NCBI RefSeq assembly: GCF_900167135.1
Contig: NZ_FUWZ01000003.1
Location: 930,001-994,000, forward strand
Origin: Chitinophaga eiseniae
GTDB taxonomy: Bacteria; Bacteroidota; Bacteroidia; Chitinophagales; Chitinophagaceae
Direction: 5' to 3'
DNA length: 64,000 nt
The position numbers and the translations under genes were made by a program. Below are positions 16,405-24,312 of this stretch, piece by piece (position 1 is the stretch's first letter; each line of letters begins with the position of its first letter). A model generated the notes under the pieces. That model had not been told where the DNA came from. It made no database searches and saw only the letters and a list, made by a program, of their open reading frames with translations.

Positions 16405-17316
16405 ATGCGTAAATTTACTCTCCTCCCGTTACTGCTATGGCCAGTCCTCGCTTTTTCACAGCTGAAGAAAAAGCCGGACGCCCGGCTGCAGCAGGACTTG
16501 CAACAGATCGTCGCTAAATTCCAGGGCACCGCCGGCGTGTATGTGCAACAGTTACAGACAGGAGCATGGGCCGCTATCAATGCAGACACCCTCTTCCCTA
16601 CCGCCAGCATCGTAAAAATCCCGCTACTGGTAGGCTTGTTCGACAAACTGGAGAAAGGAGAACTGGGCTATCACCAGACGCTGATATACCGCAACTCCGC
16701 CAAAATCGGCGGCTCCGGCCTGATGCAGTTTTTCAAAGACAGCTCCGAAACGGAAGTGAGCATTCTGGCCGCCCTGATGATGGCTTACAGCGATAATACC
16801 ACTTCGCTCTGGAACCAGCAGCTGGCAGGCGGTGGCGCCGCCGTAAATGTACTGCTGGAAAAATACGGACTAAAAGATACCCGCGTCAATTCCCGCACAC
16901 CCGGCCGGGAGGAGAACAGGAAAATATATGGCTGGGGCCAGACCACACCCCGCGAAATGGCTACACTGCTTGCTAAAATATTCCGGGGAGAAGTGATCAG
17001 CCGCGCTTCCAGCGAACGGATGTACCGCCTGATGACCAAAGGCTACTACGACGAACAGGCGCTTACCCAGATCCCGCCTTATGTGCAGGCTGCCGCCAAA
17101 ACAGGCTCTGTCAATGAGTCACGCTCGGAAGTGGTGCTCGTCAACGCCCCCCACGGCGATTACGTTTTCTATATCGGCACCAAAAACATCAAAGACCAAC
17201 GCTGGGTGGCCGAAAACGAAGCGGTAAACATGATTCGGGAAATTTCCGCCCTCCTCTGGAAACACTTCGAGCCCAAAAGCAAATGGACGCCCGTTTTCCG
17301 GACGGATAAATATTAA
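16405..17316 (+). CDS. Class A beta-lactamase-like serine hydrolase
   Basis: An exported penicillin-recognising serine hydrolase of 303 residues. A signal peptide ends near AFSQ (residue 19). The three class A motifs are present: Ser68-x-x-Lys71 (TASIVK), Ser129-Asp130-Asn131 (YSDN) and Lys232-Thr-Gly (KTG). The omega-loop region reads TPGREENRKIYGWGQTTPREMA and lacks a clear ExxLN, so the deacylating Glu166 is uncertain; it might be one of the Glu residues in GREEN. True beta-lactamase activity is therefore likely but not assured. The frame is open to 16336, but the ATG at 16405 gives the signal peptide. Confidence 0.85.
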   Translation: MRKFTLLPLLLWPVLAFSQLKKKPDARLQQDLQQIVAKFQGTAGVYVQQLQTGAWAAINADTLFPTASIVKIPLLVGLFDKLEKGELGYHQTLIYRNSAKIGGSGLMQFFKDSSETEVSILAALMMAYSDNTTSLWNQQLAGGGAAVNVLLEKYGLKDTRVNSRTPGREENRKIYGWGQTTPREMATLLAKIFRGEVISRASSERMYRLMTKGYYDEQALTQIPPYVQAAAKTGSVNESRSEVVLVNAPHGDYVFYIGTKNIKDQRWVAENEAVNMIREISALLWKHFEPKSKWTPVFRTDKY

Positions 17317-17436
17317 GAAACATTTAGCAGTCAAGATAATATTAAATATTTTTCCTTTATATAAATTGTACACGCAATCCATAGCCTGTAAACGGCTCGT
17401 CAAAAGTGAGTGATTCCATAAAACGCATAACAATAC

Positions 17437-18240
17437 ATGAAATTCGGCAAATTAACCCGCCCTGTAAAGAGGGCCTTTTTTGCGATGTCTTACTACAACA
17501 GAAGATATCCCCAGATTTTTAAATGGGTATTCAACTCAAAGGAAGACGCCAATTTTACCTATGATCTCACCGAAGGCAATATCCTTTACCTGGCGCAAAC
17601 GCTGGCTGTTGTTACAGGAGAAGACCACCGCAAAATAGAAAGGTATATTCACGAAGCGCGCAACCATGCCCCTTTAAGGGAACATATCATCCGGGAATCC
17701 ATGAAGTCCGTTTTCCGGAAAGTAGCGGACCCGCGTGCCGACTATGGCAAGCGCCTTGGCTGGTACGCCATGGCAAGGATCATGAAACCAAAGGTACTGG
17801 TGGAAACCGGCGTGGATAAAGGCCACGGCTCTGCCATACTGTGCGCGGCCCTGCTGGAAAATAAAAAAGAAGGCTACGAAGGCCGTTACTACGGCACAGA
17901 TATTAACCCGGCCGCCGGAGCCCTGCTGGGAGGCGAATTCGCGACTATGGGAGAAATCCTGTACGGCGATTCTATCGAAAGCCTGAAAAAACTAAACCAG
18001 CCGATCGACCTGTTCATCAACGACAGTGATCACTCCGCTGAATATGAATACCGCGAATACCTGACGATCAAAGACATGATGGCACCCGGCGGCATCATCC
18101 TTGGAGACAATTCACACGTCACAGATAAACTGGCGGTGTTCTCTGCGGAAACCAACCGGAACTTTCTCTTCTTTCGGGAAGAACCACGCGATCACTGGTA
18201 CCCCGGAGGCGGCATCGGCATCTCTTTTCCGAAGAAATAA
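17437..18240 (+). CDS. Class I SAM-dependent methyltransferase (Methyltransf_24-like)
   Basis: A 267-residue protein with a Rossmann-type methyltransferase core from about residue 105. Motif I is VLVETGVDKGHGSAILCAAL; the acidic residue after strand 2 is in YYGTDINPAAG; a late acidic block reads LFINDSDHSAEYEYREY, as in the CmcI/Methyltransf_24 group, where Asp and His bind a metal or the substrate. The N-terminal 100 residues are helical and specific. This group methylates sugars or small molecules. It is monocistronic, between a lactamase-like gene and a terminator. Substrate unknown. Confidence 0.82.
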   Translation: MKFGKLTRPVKRAFFAMSYYNRRYPQIFKWVFNSKEDANFTYDLTEGNILYLAQTLAVVTGEDHRKIERYIHEARNHAPLREHIIRESMKSVFRKVADPRADYGKRLGWYAMARIMKPKVLVETGVDKGHGSAILCAALLENKKEGYEGRYYGTDINPAAGALLGGEFATMGEILYGDSIESLKKLNQPIDLFINDSDHSAEYEYREYLTIKDMMAPGGIILGDNSHVTDKLAVFSAETNRNFLFFREEPRDHWYPGGGIGISFPKK

Positions 18241-18261
18241 TGGCAAGCAATATTTAAAACG

Positions 18262-18291
18262 GAAAGCCCCGGCATCATGTCCGGGGCTTTC
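18262..18291. terminator. Bidirectional terminator
   Basis: GAAAGCCCCGG at 18262-18272 pairs with CCGGGGCTTTC at 18281-18291, a perfect 11-bp stem. It stands between the plus-strand methyltransferase and the minus-strand LytTR response regulator that ends at 18307. Confidence 0.8.
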
Positions 18292-18306
18292 TGCTTTTAA
18301 ACCGCT

Positions 18307-19011
18307 TTATTTCCTGATCAGGTGTTTATCGATCAGTTGCATCAGCTCTTCTTTGTACACCTTGCTGACGGGTATCTTATGCGCTCCGATCGTGATCTCA
18401 TTGCCCGACAGCGACTGTATTTTATTCACCGCCACAATAAACGACTTCTGTATCCGCAGAAACCTGCCTGGCGGCAACTGTTCCTCTACCGATTTCATCG
18501 TTGCCAGCGTCATAAACTTACCCTGCCGTGTATTGATGGTGACATAGTTCTGCGTCCCCTCTATATAAAGGATATCATCATAATTTATTTTTTCATAGCT
18601 GTTATTACACCTGATAAAGAAAAAATCCACCTCCGGCGCCGGCGCATTTTTGGCAGTAAACATATCCCTCGCTCGGTTGACCGCCCGCAGGAAACGCTCC
18701 GGTGTAATAGGTTTTACCAGGTAATCCAGTACATTCAGCTCAAAGCCTTCCAACGCAAAATTGGGATACGCCGTGGTGATAATCACCAACGGCGGCGATG
18801 CCAGCCCTTTCAGGAAATCAATGCCGCGTATCCGCGGCATTTCAATATCAAGAAACATCAGGTCCACTTTTTCCCGCGACAACACCTGACTGGCCTCCAT
18901 CGCATTACCACAGCCGGCCATGAGGTCCAGGAAACCGGTCTCCCTGACCAGCAGCTCCAATCCCTCCCGGGCCAGTGGCTCATCATCCACTATGATACAA
19001 CGCAGATTCAT
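18307..19011 (-). CDS. LytTR-family response regulator
   Basis: A 234-residue response regulator. The receiver domain (1-120) has Asp9/Asp10 (IIVDDEP), the phosphate-accepting Asp55 (LMFLDIEMP), Thr in IITTAYP and Lys in LVKPITPERF. A LytTR DNA-binding domain covers about 135-232 (ILYIEGTQNYVTI, MKSVEEQLPPGRFLRIQKSFIV). It is the partner of the histidine kinase gene just upstream, whose stop overlaps this start by 4 bases (ATGA). Targets are unknown; in Bacteroidota such pairs control transport or envelope genes, often nearby. Confidence 0.93.
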   Translation of the reverse strand: MNLRCIIVDDEPLAREGLELLVRETGFLDLMAGCGNAMEASQVLSREKVDLMFLDIEMPRIRGIDFLKGLASPPLVIITTAYPNFALEGFELNVLDYLVKPITPERFLRAVNRARDMFTAKNAPAPEVDFFFIRCNNSYEKINYDDILYIEGTQNYVTINTRQGKFMTLATMKSVEEQLPPGRFLRIQKSFIVAVNKIQSLSGNEITIGAHKIPVSKVYKEELMQLIDKHLIRK

Positions 19012-20039
19012 ATGATTTTTATGGTCAGTTTCACTTTAAAAACAGTATCACCCGGGGTGATCTGCAAATCATAATTCCCTTTATAGATCAGCTCCAGCCG
19101 GCGTTTCACATTCTCCAATCCAATACCGCCGGCACCATTCACCACCGGACGGCTCCCCACCGGCTCCACACTGTTTTCCACCTCCAGCAGAAAATGATCG
19201 TCATTGTAGTCCAAATGCAAACGGATATGATTATCCTGCCCGGTATAGGTAGACACATACTTAAAAGCATTCTCCACAAAAGGGATCAGCAACAACGGCG
19301 CAACAGGAAAATGCCGCACGTTCTCCCCTACCCGGTAATCCAGTTGTAACGCTTTCCCTTTCCGGAGCTTTTCCAGCTGTACGTAGTTGTTCAGGTAAAC
19401 CACCTCCCGCTCCACGGGTATGGTTTCGGTGTTGCATTCGTACAACTGATACCGCAGCATGTCCGCAAAAGTAGCCAGGGTGCCGGCGGCCATCTCCTGG
19501 TCCTTACGGATCAGCACATAAATACTGTTGATGGCGTTAAACAGAAAATGCGGATTCATCTGTGATTTCAGAAACCGCAATTCATTTTCCGTCCGTTCCT
19601 TTTCCGTTTCCCGCTGATGTCTTTCCGCTGCCAGCTTCTCTTTGATGGTCTTGGCCGCGATAAACACAAAACAAACGTAAAAATTTGTCATAGCAGTGAA
19701 AACAGCAAGGGACAATACACTGCCCAGCTGCGCCTGCGGATGGTCTGCTTTTACCATCCATCGCATGAGCCAGGCGTTCAACAAAGACATGGCCAGCCAC
19801 AAGGCCGAGGCAGACAATCCGAACCGCCAGTATTGCCTGCTGTGAAAATACCGCGGCATCAGCCAGTAGATAATGGCGTATACCAGCAAAGCCTGTAAAA
19901 TCAGCCATATGCCATTGTTGCGCAGCGACTCCCATACAGACACATGGTAGGTATTGCACGTGGAATAGGTCCAGAAAGTAAGACTGAACGCCCAAAACAG
20001 GATATGTGCTCCTTTATATTTAGAAAAAAACAGTCGCAT
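19008..20039 (-). CDS. LytS/YehU-type sensor histidine kinase
   Basis: A 343-residue inner membrane kinase. Four membrane helices fill residues 10-130, a short coiled segment follows (AERHQRETEKERTENELR), then the His_kinase domain: phospho-accepting His in the QMNPHFLFNAINS box (about 160-170), the DMLRYQLYE helix, the N-box LLIPFVENAFKY and the G-box GGIGLENVKRRLEL. All catalytic parts are present. It is the first gene of a two-gene operon with the LytTR regulator. No periplasmic sensor domain is present, so a membrane-embedded or indirect signal is likely. Confidence 0.93.
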   Translation of the reverse strand: MRLFFSKYKGAHILFWAFSLTFWTYSTCNTYHVSVWESLRNNGIWLILQALLVYAIIYWLMPRYFHSRQYWRFGLSASALWLAMSLLNAWLMRWMVKADHPQAQLGSVLSLAVFTAMTNFYVCFVFIAAKTIKEKLAAERHQRETEKERTENELRFLKSQMNPHFLFNAINSIYVLIRKDQEMAAGTLATFADMLRYQLYECNTETIPVEREVVYLNNYVQLEKLRKGKALQLDYRVGENVRHFPVAPLLLIPFVENAFKYVSTYTGQDNHIRLHLDYNDDHFLLEVENSVEPVGSRPVVNGAGGIGLENVKRRLELIYKGNYDLQITPGDTVFKVKLTIKII

Positions 20040-20265
20040 AAGTCCGGCAAAGTAGAAAGGTCAGGGTAAGTTAACAACATTTATTGACGAAAACAGGCTG
20101 TCCATGGATCAAATGCCCCCAGTAAGCATTTCCGGGCCGCCGGCGGCCAATATCCGCGGAAAGTGCTATTTCATCCCCGATAAAAGGCGTCTTGTCAAAC
20201 TGATTTTTATGCTCCCTGCAGAATAAGTCATTTTGTGCCGGCATCAACCGATAAAACAACACTAT

Positions 20266-21159
20266 ATGATACCATTTTTCAAATACGTACCTGTCCGCAT
20301 TTTCCTGCTCGTTTGCCTCTACATGGCCATGGTCAGCCCCGAAACCTATGCCCAGCATCCTTCCTTCGGCATCAGAAAAGAAGGGAAAGGCAAAGCCGTC
20401 ATCCTCATCCCCGGCCTGTATTGCTCTGGCGAAGTGTGGGACAGGACCGTCGCCCAGTACCGCGACCACTACACCTGTTACGCACTGACACTGCCCGGCT
20501 TTGCCGGACAGCCTCCTATTAAGGCCGATAGTATGCTAACCACGATTACCCGTGAACTGGCCGGCTTTATCCGGGATAATAAACTGGAAAAACCCATCAT
20601 CGTCGGCCATAGCCTGGGCGGCTGGGTAGCACTGCAGTTGGGCACCCTGTATCCTGACCTGCCGGGCAAACTGGTGGTTGTCAGCTCCGGACCGTTCCTG
20701 CCGGCATTTGCGATGGGTCCGGACGCCACCCCGCAACAAACACGGGAGATAGCCGCCACCATGCAGAAAAGCATGGCTACGCTCACGCCGGAACAGATAC
20801 GCACCAACCAGCTGATGATACTTCCCAGCCTGATCACAGACAGCATCAACCGCGTACCGGTGACACAGATGGCCATGCGCAGCCACTCCCCCACGCAGGC
20901 ACAGGTCATGTATGAGCTTTATACCCTCGACCTCCGCCAGCAGCTAAACCTGATCACCTGCCCCATACTGGTGCTGGCAGACTGGATAGGTTATAAAAAC
21001 TACGGCGTCAGCCGCGACATGGTACTGGGCAACTATCGCACACAATACCAGAAAGCGCCGCAAGCGGTTATCTCCATGTCAGATGAAGCCAGGCACTTTA
21101 TCATGACCGATCAACCGGAATGGTTCTTCAACCAGGTAGACACTTTTCTTCAACGATAA
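20266..21159 (+). CDS. Exported alpha/beta hydrolase
   Basis: An alpha/beta-hydrolase-fold protein of 297 residues with an N-terminal signal or anchor (about residues 8-30, ending TYAQ). The nucleophile is Ser116 in GHSLGGW. The acid is probably the Asp in ILVLADWIGY, and the base the His in DEARHFIMTD, close to the C-terminus. The oxyanion region is LIPGLYCSG. The ATG at 20266 gives the signal peptide; the frame is open to 20233. Substrate, an ester or a lactone, is not predictable. The gene is divergent from the kinase operon and ends at a strong hairpin. Confidence 0.87.
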   Translation: MIPFFKYVPVRIFLLVCLYMAMVSPETYAQHPSFGIRKEGKGKAVILIPGLYCSGEVWDRTVAQYRDHYTCYALTLPGFAGQPPIKADSMLTTITRELAGFIRDNKLEKPIIVGHSLGGWVALQLGTLYPDLPGKLVVVSSGPFLPAFAMGPDATPQQTREIAATMQKSMATLTPEQIRTNQLMILPSLITDSINRVPVTQMAMRSHSPTQAQVMYELYTLDLRQQLNLITCPILVLADWIGYKNYGVSRDMVLGNYRTQYQKAPQAVISMSDEARHFIMTDQPEWFFNQVDTFLQR

Positions 21160-21188
21160 CTGATACCCTGTAACTGTAACAGCCGTAA

Positions 21189-21230
21189 TAAAAGCAGCAG
21201 CCGTCTCTTTCCGGACGGCTGCTGCTTTTA
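21189..21230. terminator. Strong bidirectional terminator at the edge of the AT-rich insert
   Basis: AAAAGCAGCAGCCGTC at 21190-21205 pairs perfectly with GACGGCTGCTGCTTTT at 21214-21229, a 16-bp stem. It follows the hydrolase gene and marks the change to AT-rich sequence holding the GIY-YIG and DGQHR genes. Confidence 0.9.
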
Positions 21231-21275
21231 TTCACAATGTTCACTAACAATATAATTACTTCCAATTATATATCA

Positions 21276-21617
21276 TCAGCTTATAGGAGAATTTATCTTA
21301 TTTAAGATCGGCAATCGTCCATGACTTGAAAGGTATTGATTCAACCATGTTCTTTCAAGTTTGGCCAAATTCTTAGGATTATAAATTGTAAAATAAAACC
21401 ACACAGCCTTGCCATCTGGTGTAGGATTAATTTTCTGAGGATTATCTAAGTGTTGTTGAAACCTACTATTCAAATTCTCAGACAGTCCAATGTAAAGAAT
21501 ATCATCATCAAAGGTTGTCATAACATAACAACCTTTTTCTTTAGGTACTGACTTATAAGATGCTAATTTGAAATGTACCTTACTGTTGGGTTTTGGACTA
21601 AGTTTATCTATTTTCAT
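21276..21617 (-). CDS. GIY-YIG nuclease family protein
   Basis: A small stand-alone GIY-YIG endonuclease of 113 residues. The motif residues are Gly29-Cys30-Tyr31 (KGCYV), Tyr42-Ile43-Gly44 (LYIG), Arg52 (NSRFQQH), a catalytic Glu in LERTWLNQY, and a late Asn in ILNKIN. All residues needed for metal-dependent DNA cleavage are present. It has no separate DNA-binding domain. The start overlaps the stop of the upstream DGQHR gene by 4 bases (ATGA), so the two are translationally coupled and probably work together. The pair is AT-rich, unlike its neighbours, and looks acquired. A defence or mobile-element role is inference. Confidence 0.85.
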   Translation of the reverse strand: MKIDKLSPKPNSKVHFKLASYKSVPKEKGCYVMTTFDDDILYIGLSENLNSRFQQHLDNPQKINPTPDGKAVWFYFTIYNPKNLAKLERTWLNQYLSSHGRLPILNKINSPIS

Positions 21618-22741
21618 AGCTCGATTTCTGTCCGCCTATCTGTTTTATAGAGCGCCTTAACCATCTCATTATGGATTACATTTATCGCACCTACATTAAG
21701 GAAACTTGCTTTGCCTCCTTTTACCCAAAACTCTGTATGCCCCACTCCTGCGTAATCACCTTCCATATTATCAAAAGTCTGATTCAACAATGTTTCCATT
21801 GTAGAAACCTTAAAATTTTGCATATTTATCATCTTATTGAAAAACGGAATCGAAAATTTACAAAAAAGTTCAACACCATTATACTTAAATAAAACAGTGG
21901 GCTCTTCAATACCTATAATGTTCGTTATCGCCCTCCAATAATTGAGAAAAATTTGATATTGCTTATCCTCCGCAGAAATAATTGTGGGATTACTGGCAAC
22001 CAGCACATACTTTTTGATTGCTTTTACGAAGCTTTTTTGATTGACCGTCGCATCATTATTATCCTGATTTGCCATTTCAATCTTGTTATACCACGGACTA
22101 TCCCTTTCCGAATTAAGAAAATCCACATATTTAAGTGCCTTTTCATCCTCTCCTTTTTCAACGGTTTTTAAGATCCACTTGGGTAAACTCGGAACATCTA
22201 AAACTTCCATAGCTTGCGTTAAACGAGCTTTTATTCTTTGTTCCACTCCCTGTTCAACACTTTTTTGTGTAGTGTTAACAATAAGGAAGTGACACATCTG
22301 TGCAATTTGGGAAAGGTTAATAGCAATATTCACAGCTACCTCAAACTCCAAAACTCTAGGATCTTTCTCGGCAGCCATTTTCAAACCTTCAACACGATGC
22401 TGACCATCAACTACACTAAAAGGGCCAACTTCATCAATATCGATTTCAACTGTGTTGTTACCTGCATTAAACGGAATATTTTTATGGGTAGCAATAAAAA
22501 TACTTGTTGGCAGAAAGGCATCGTTAGTCTCTTGCCCGCCTATTATGTAATCTGCCAACTTTTTTGCCCTTGTCTTATTAAGTAACCTTTGGTAGCCCTT
22601 GTCTCTTGGGTCCTCTGGATCAAGTGTTTCCACACTATAAAAACCGGGAATAATTAAATCAGATACTTTTAAAGATGTTACATAAAGGGTCAACGCACCT
22701 TGTTTTACAAGCGCAGCCGGTCGTGTAATTTTTTTTGTCAT
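21614..22741 (-). CDS. DGQHR domain protein (DndB-like)
   Basis: A 375-residue protein of the DGQHR family. The name-giving motif lies at residues 112-116 within FSVVDGQHRVEGL. A QRLLNKTRAKKLADYI segment upstream (about 51-66) and a helical C-terminal half are also typical. Members include DndB, the regulator of DNA phosphorothioation, and proteins in mobile islands; the domain is ParB/Srx-like and some bind or hydrolyse nucleotide. No dndCDE genes are near. The longest frame begins at a TTG (22789); the ATG at 22741 is preferred. It is coupled to the GIY-YIG gene. Its base composition and codon use are clearly AT-richer than the flanks, indicating transfer. Confidence 0.85.
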   Translation of the reverse strand: MTKKITRPAALVKQGALTLYVTSLKVSDLIIPGFYSVETLDPEDPRDKGYQRLLNKTRAKKLADYIIGGQETNDAFLPTSIFIATHKNIPFNAGNNTVEIDIDEVGPFSVVDGQHRVEGLKMAAEKDPRVLEFEVAVNIAINLSQIAQMCHFLIVNTTQKSVEQGVEQRIKARLTQAMEVLDVPSLPKWILKTVEKGEDEKALKYVDFLNSERDSPWYNKIEMANQDNNDATVNQKSFVKAIKKYVLVASNPTIISAEDKQYQIFLNYWRAITNIIGIEEPTVLFKYNGVELFCKFSIPFFNKMINMQNFKVSTMETLLNQTFDNMEGDYAGVGHTEFWVKGGKASFLNVGAINVIHNEMVKALYKTDRRTEIEL

Positions 22742-22864
22742 TTTAATGGGGCTTAAAATATTATCACTTAAAGTATTAATATTTTGCAAATGAAAAAAAA
22801 ATTTATATGCTTATCAGATAAAATTTTGAATTAAAGCACAAAACAAATAAAACTAAATCATATA

Positions 22865-24310
22865 TCATATCACATCTGTTACCGCCACTTCGCGGAAGGT
22901 TTCCTTCTCCGCCTCACACACCGAACAACAATAACCGACCGGCAACTCCGCAAAAGGCGTCCCCGGCGGCACCTGCTGCCCCTCATCACCCACCGCCTCA
23001 TCATATACCGTCAGGCAGGCCACACACTGATGTATCTTCCTTCCGCTGTCAACAGCCACCACCGGCAATTCCTGCGCTTTCACAAAATGCTGTAGCATGT
23101 CCGTCTCACTTTTCTGTTCATAAAACAACCTGCACAACGACGCCACATAAGGCCCCAGCTGTTCTTTGGACACATCTTCGCGGTAAGGTATCAGCGAAGA
23201 GGAATTAGCATTAAACCCCGCGGTATACAGAATATCATAACGCTGCATATATTTCAGTTTACTGCCATGACGGCTGGCCCTCCTCCGGATCACAATATTG
23301 CCGAACAGGCTTGTCTGCTCCTGCATCCGGATGCTGAAGCACAACCCGTAAGTACGCACGTCCGCAACATCGAAATGACGGATAATATGACGCTTGAGTA
23401 TCAGCCCATCTTCACCATTGTCCTCCACCTGCCAGTTCAGTTCATTGGCGGCATGACGCACATTAATACCATACTTGCCCAGCAAATAATCCCAGAGATA
23501 CCGGTGCCCGGGGTCAATATTTTTGATCACCAGCGATTTCCAGGGAGTACTGTACAGCTGCCCCGTACGGGTTTCCATACATAGGCGGCACACCTCTTTC
23601 AAAAAAGAAACGGGGAATGCTTCATCCCTCCGGTAAATACCCAGCCAATAGCTGTTCTCATGTTTGTTAAAACCCTCGTAGTAAGGCAGGTGAAAAGCCG
23701 GTAGTTCCGGCTCTCCGTCTTTTTCACGGAAAAGATACGGCAGGTGCGTTTTAATATCAGTAAATACCGCAGCGGGCGACTGCCCCCGCCGCAACAGTGT
23801 TTCCACCGCCCGGCTCACGGCCGCAATGCTGTTGGTATAAATCAGCTCCGGCCAGAGAAACAATTCCTGGCTGCCCGGTAAACGCAGGTACAAATGCCAG
23901 TAATGCACCGCACTGGAAGATACCCAGTTGATATGCCCCGTAAAAAGAGGAACAAATGTTTGTTTACTGTCGCAGATATTGATTTTTAAAGCAGGCAGAT
24001 AATCAAACTGGTTAAAGATATCTTTATAGATACCCTCTACCAGCCAGGTATCATGCAAAAAAATACCCGCCGCAGGATAAGCGCTCAGGATATTGGGATG
24101 ATCTGAAAGCATGATCTGGCGGTCATGACAACCGTCCCTAAAAGCCGCCAGCTGCTTATCCGGCACATCCAGCAGCAATTGCTGCCGCAGCCCAAAACGT
24201 ACGTGCGTGACCGTTGCAGCGGCTGCAATGTCCAACAGCTCCAGCAACATCCCCGGAGGGATAATGCCACCCCTGAAATTAATTTGTATCGTATGTGTTT
24301 GTCTGGCCAT
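22865..24310 (-). CDS. Rubredoxin-tailed protein with a nitrite-reductase-like half domain
   Basis: A 481-residue protein, last in the nitrate operon. Residues about 12-60 (GGIIPPGMLLELLDIAAA, VRFGLRQQLLLDV) resemble the ferredoxin-like half domain of nitrite/sulfite reductases. However, the two cysteine pairs that hold the sirohaem-bound 4Fe-4S cluster are absent, so it is not a nitrite reductase. The C-terminus is a rubredoxin domain with Cys429-x2-Cys432 and Cys462-x2-Cys465. It starts 2 bases after the stop of the fused nitrate reductase gene, which suggests it passes electrons to that enzyme or holds it to NirB. This role is inferred. Confidence 0.8.
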   Translation of the reverse strand: MARQTHTIQINFRGGIIPPGMLLELLDIAAAATVTHVRFGLRQQLLLDVPDKQLAAFRDGCHDRQIMLSDHPNILSAYPAAGIFLHDTWLVEGIYKDIFNQFDYLPALKINICDSKQTFVPLFTGHINWVSSSAVHYWHLYLRLPGSQELFLWPELIYTNSIAAVSRAVETLLRRGQSPAAVFTDIKTHLPYLFREKDGEPELPAFHLPYYEGFNKHENSYWLGIYRRDEAFPVSFLKEVCRLCMETRTGQLYSTPWKSLVIKNIDPGHRYLWDYLLGKYGINVRHAANELNWQVEDNGEDGLILKRHIIRHFDVADVRTYGLCFSIRMQEQTSLFGNIVIRRRASRHGSKLKYMQRYDILYTAGFNANSSSLIPYREDVSKEQLGPYVASLCRLFYEQKSETDMLQHFVKAQELPVVAVDSGRKIHQCVACLTVYDEAVGDEGQQVPPGTPFAELPVGYCCSVCEAEKETFREVAVTDVI

Positions 24311-24312
24311 AA

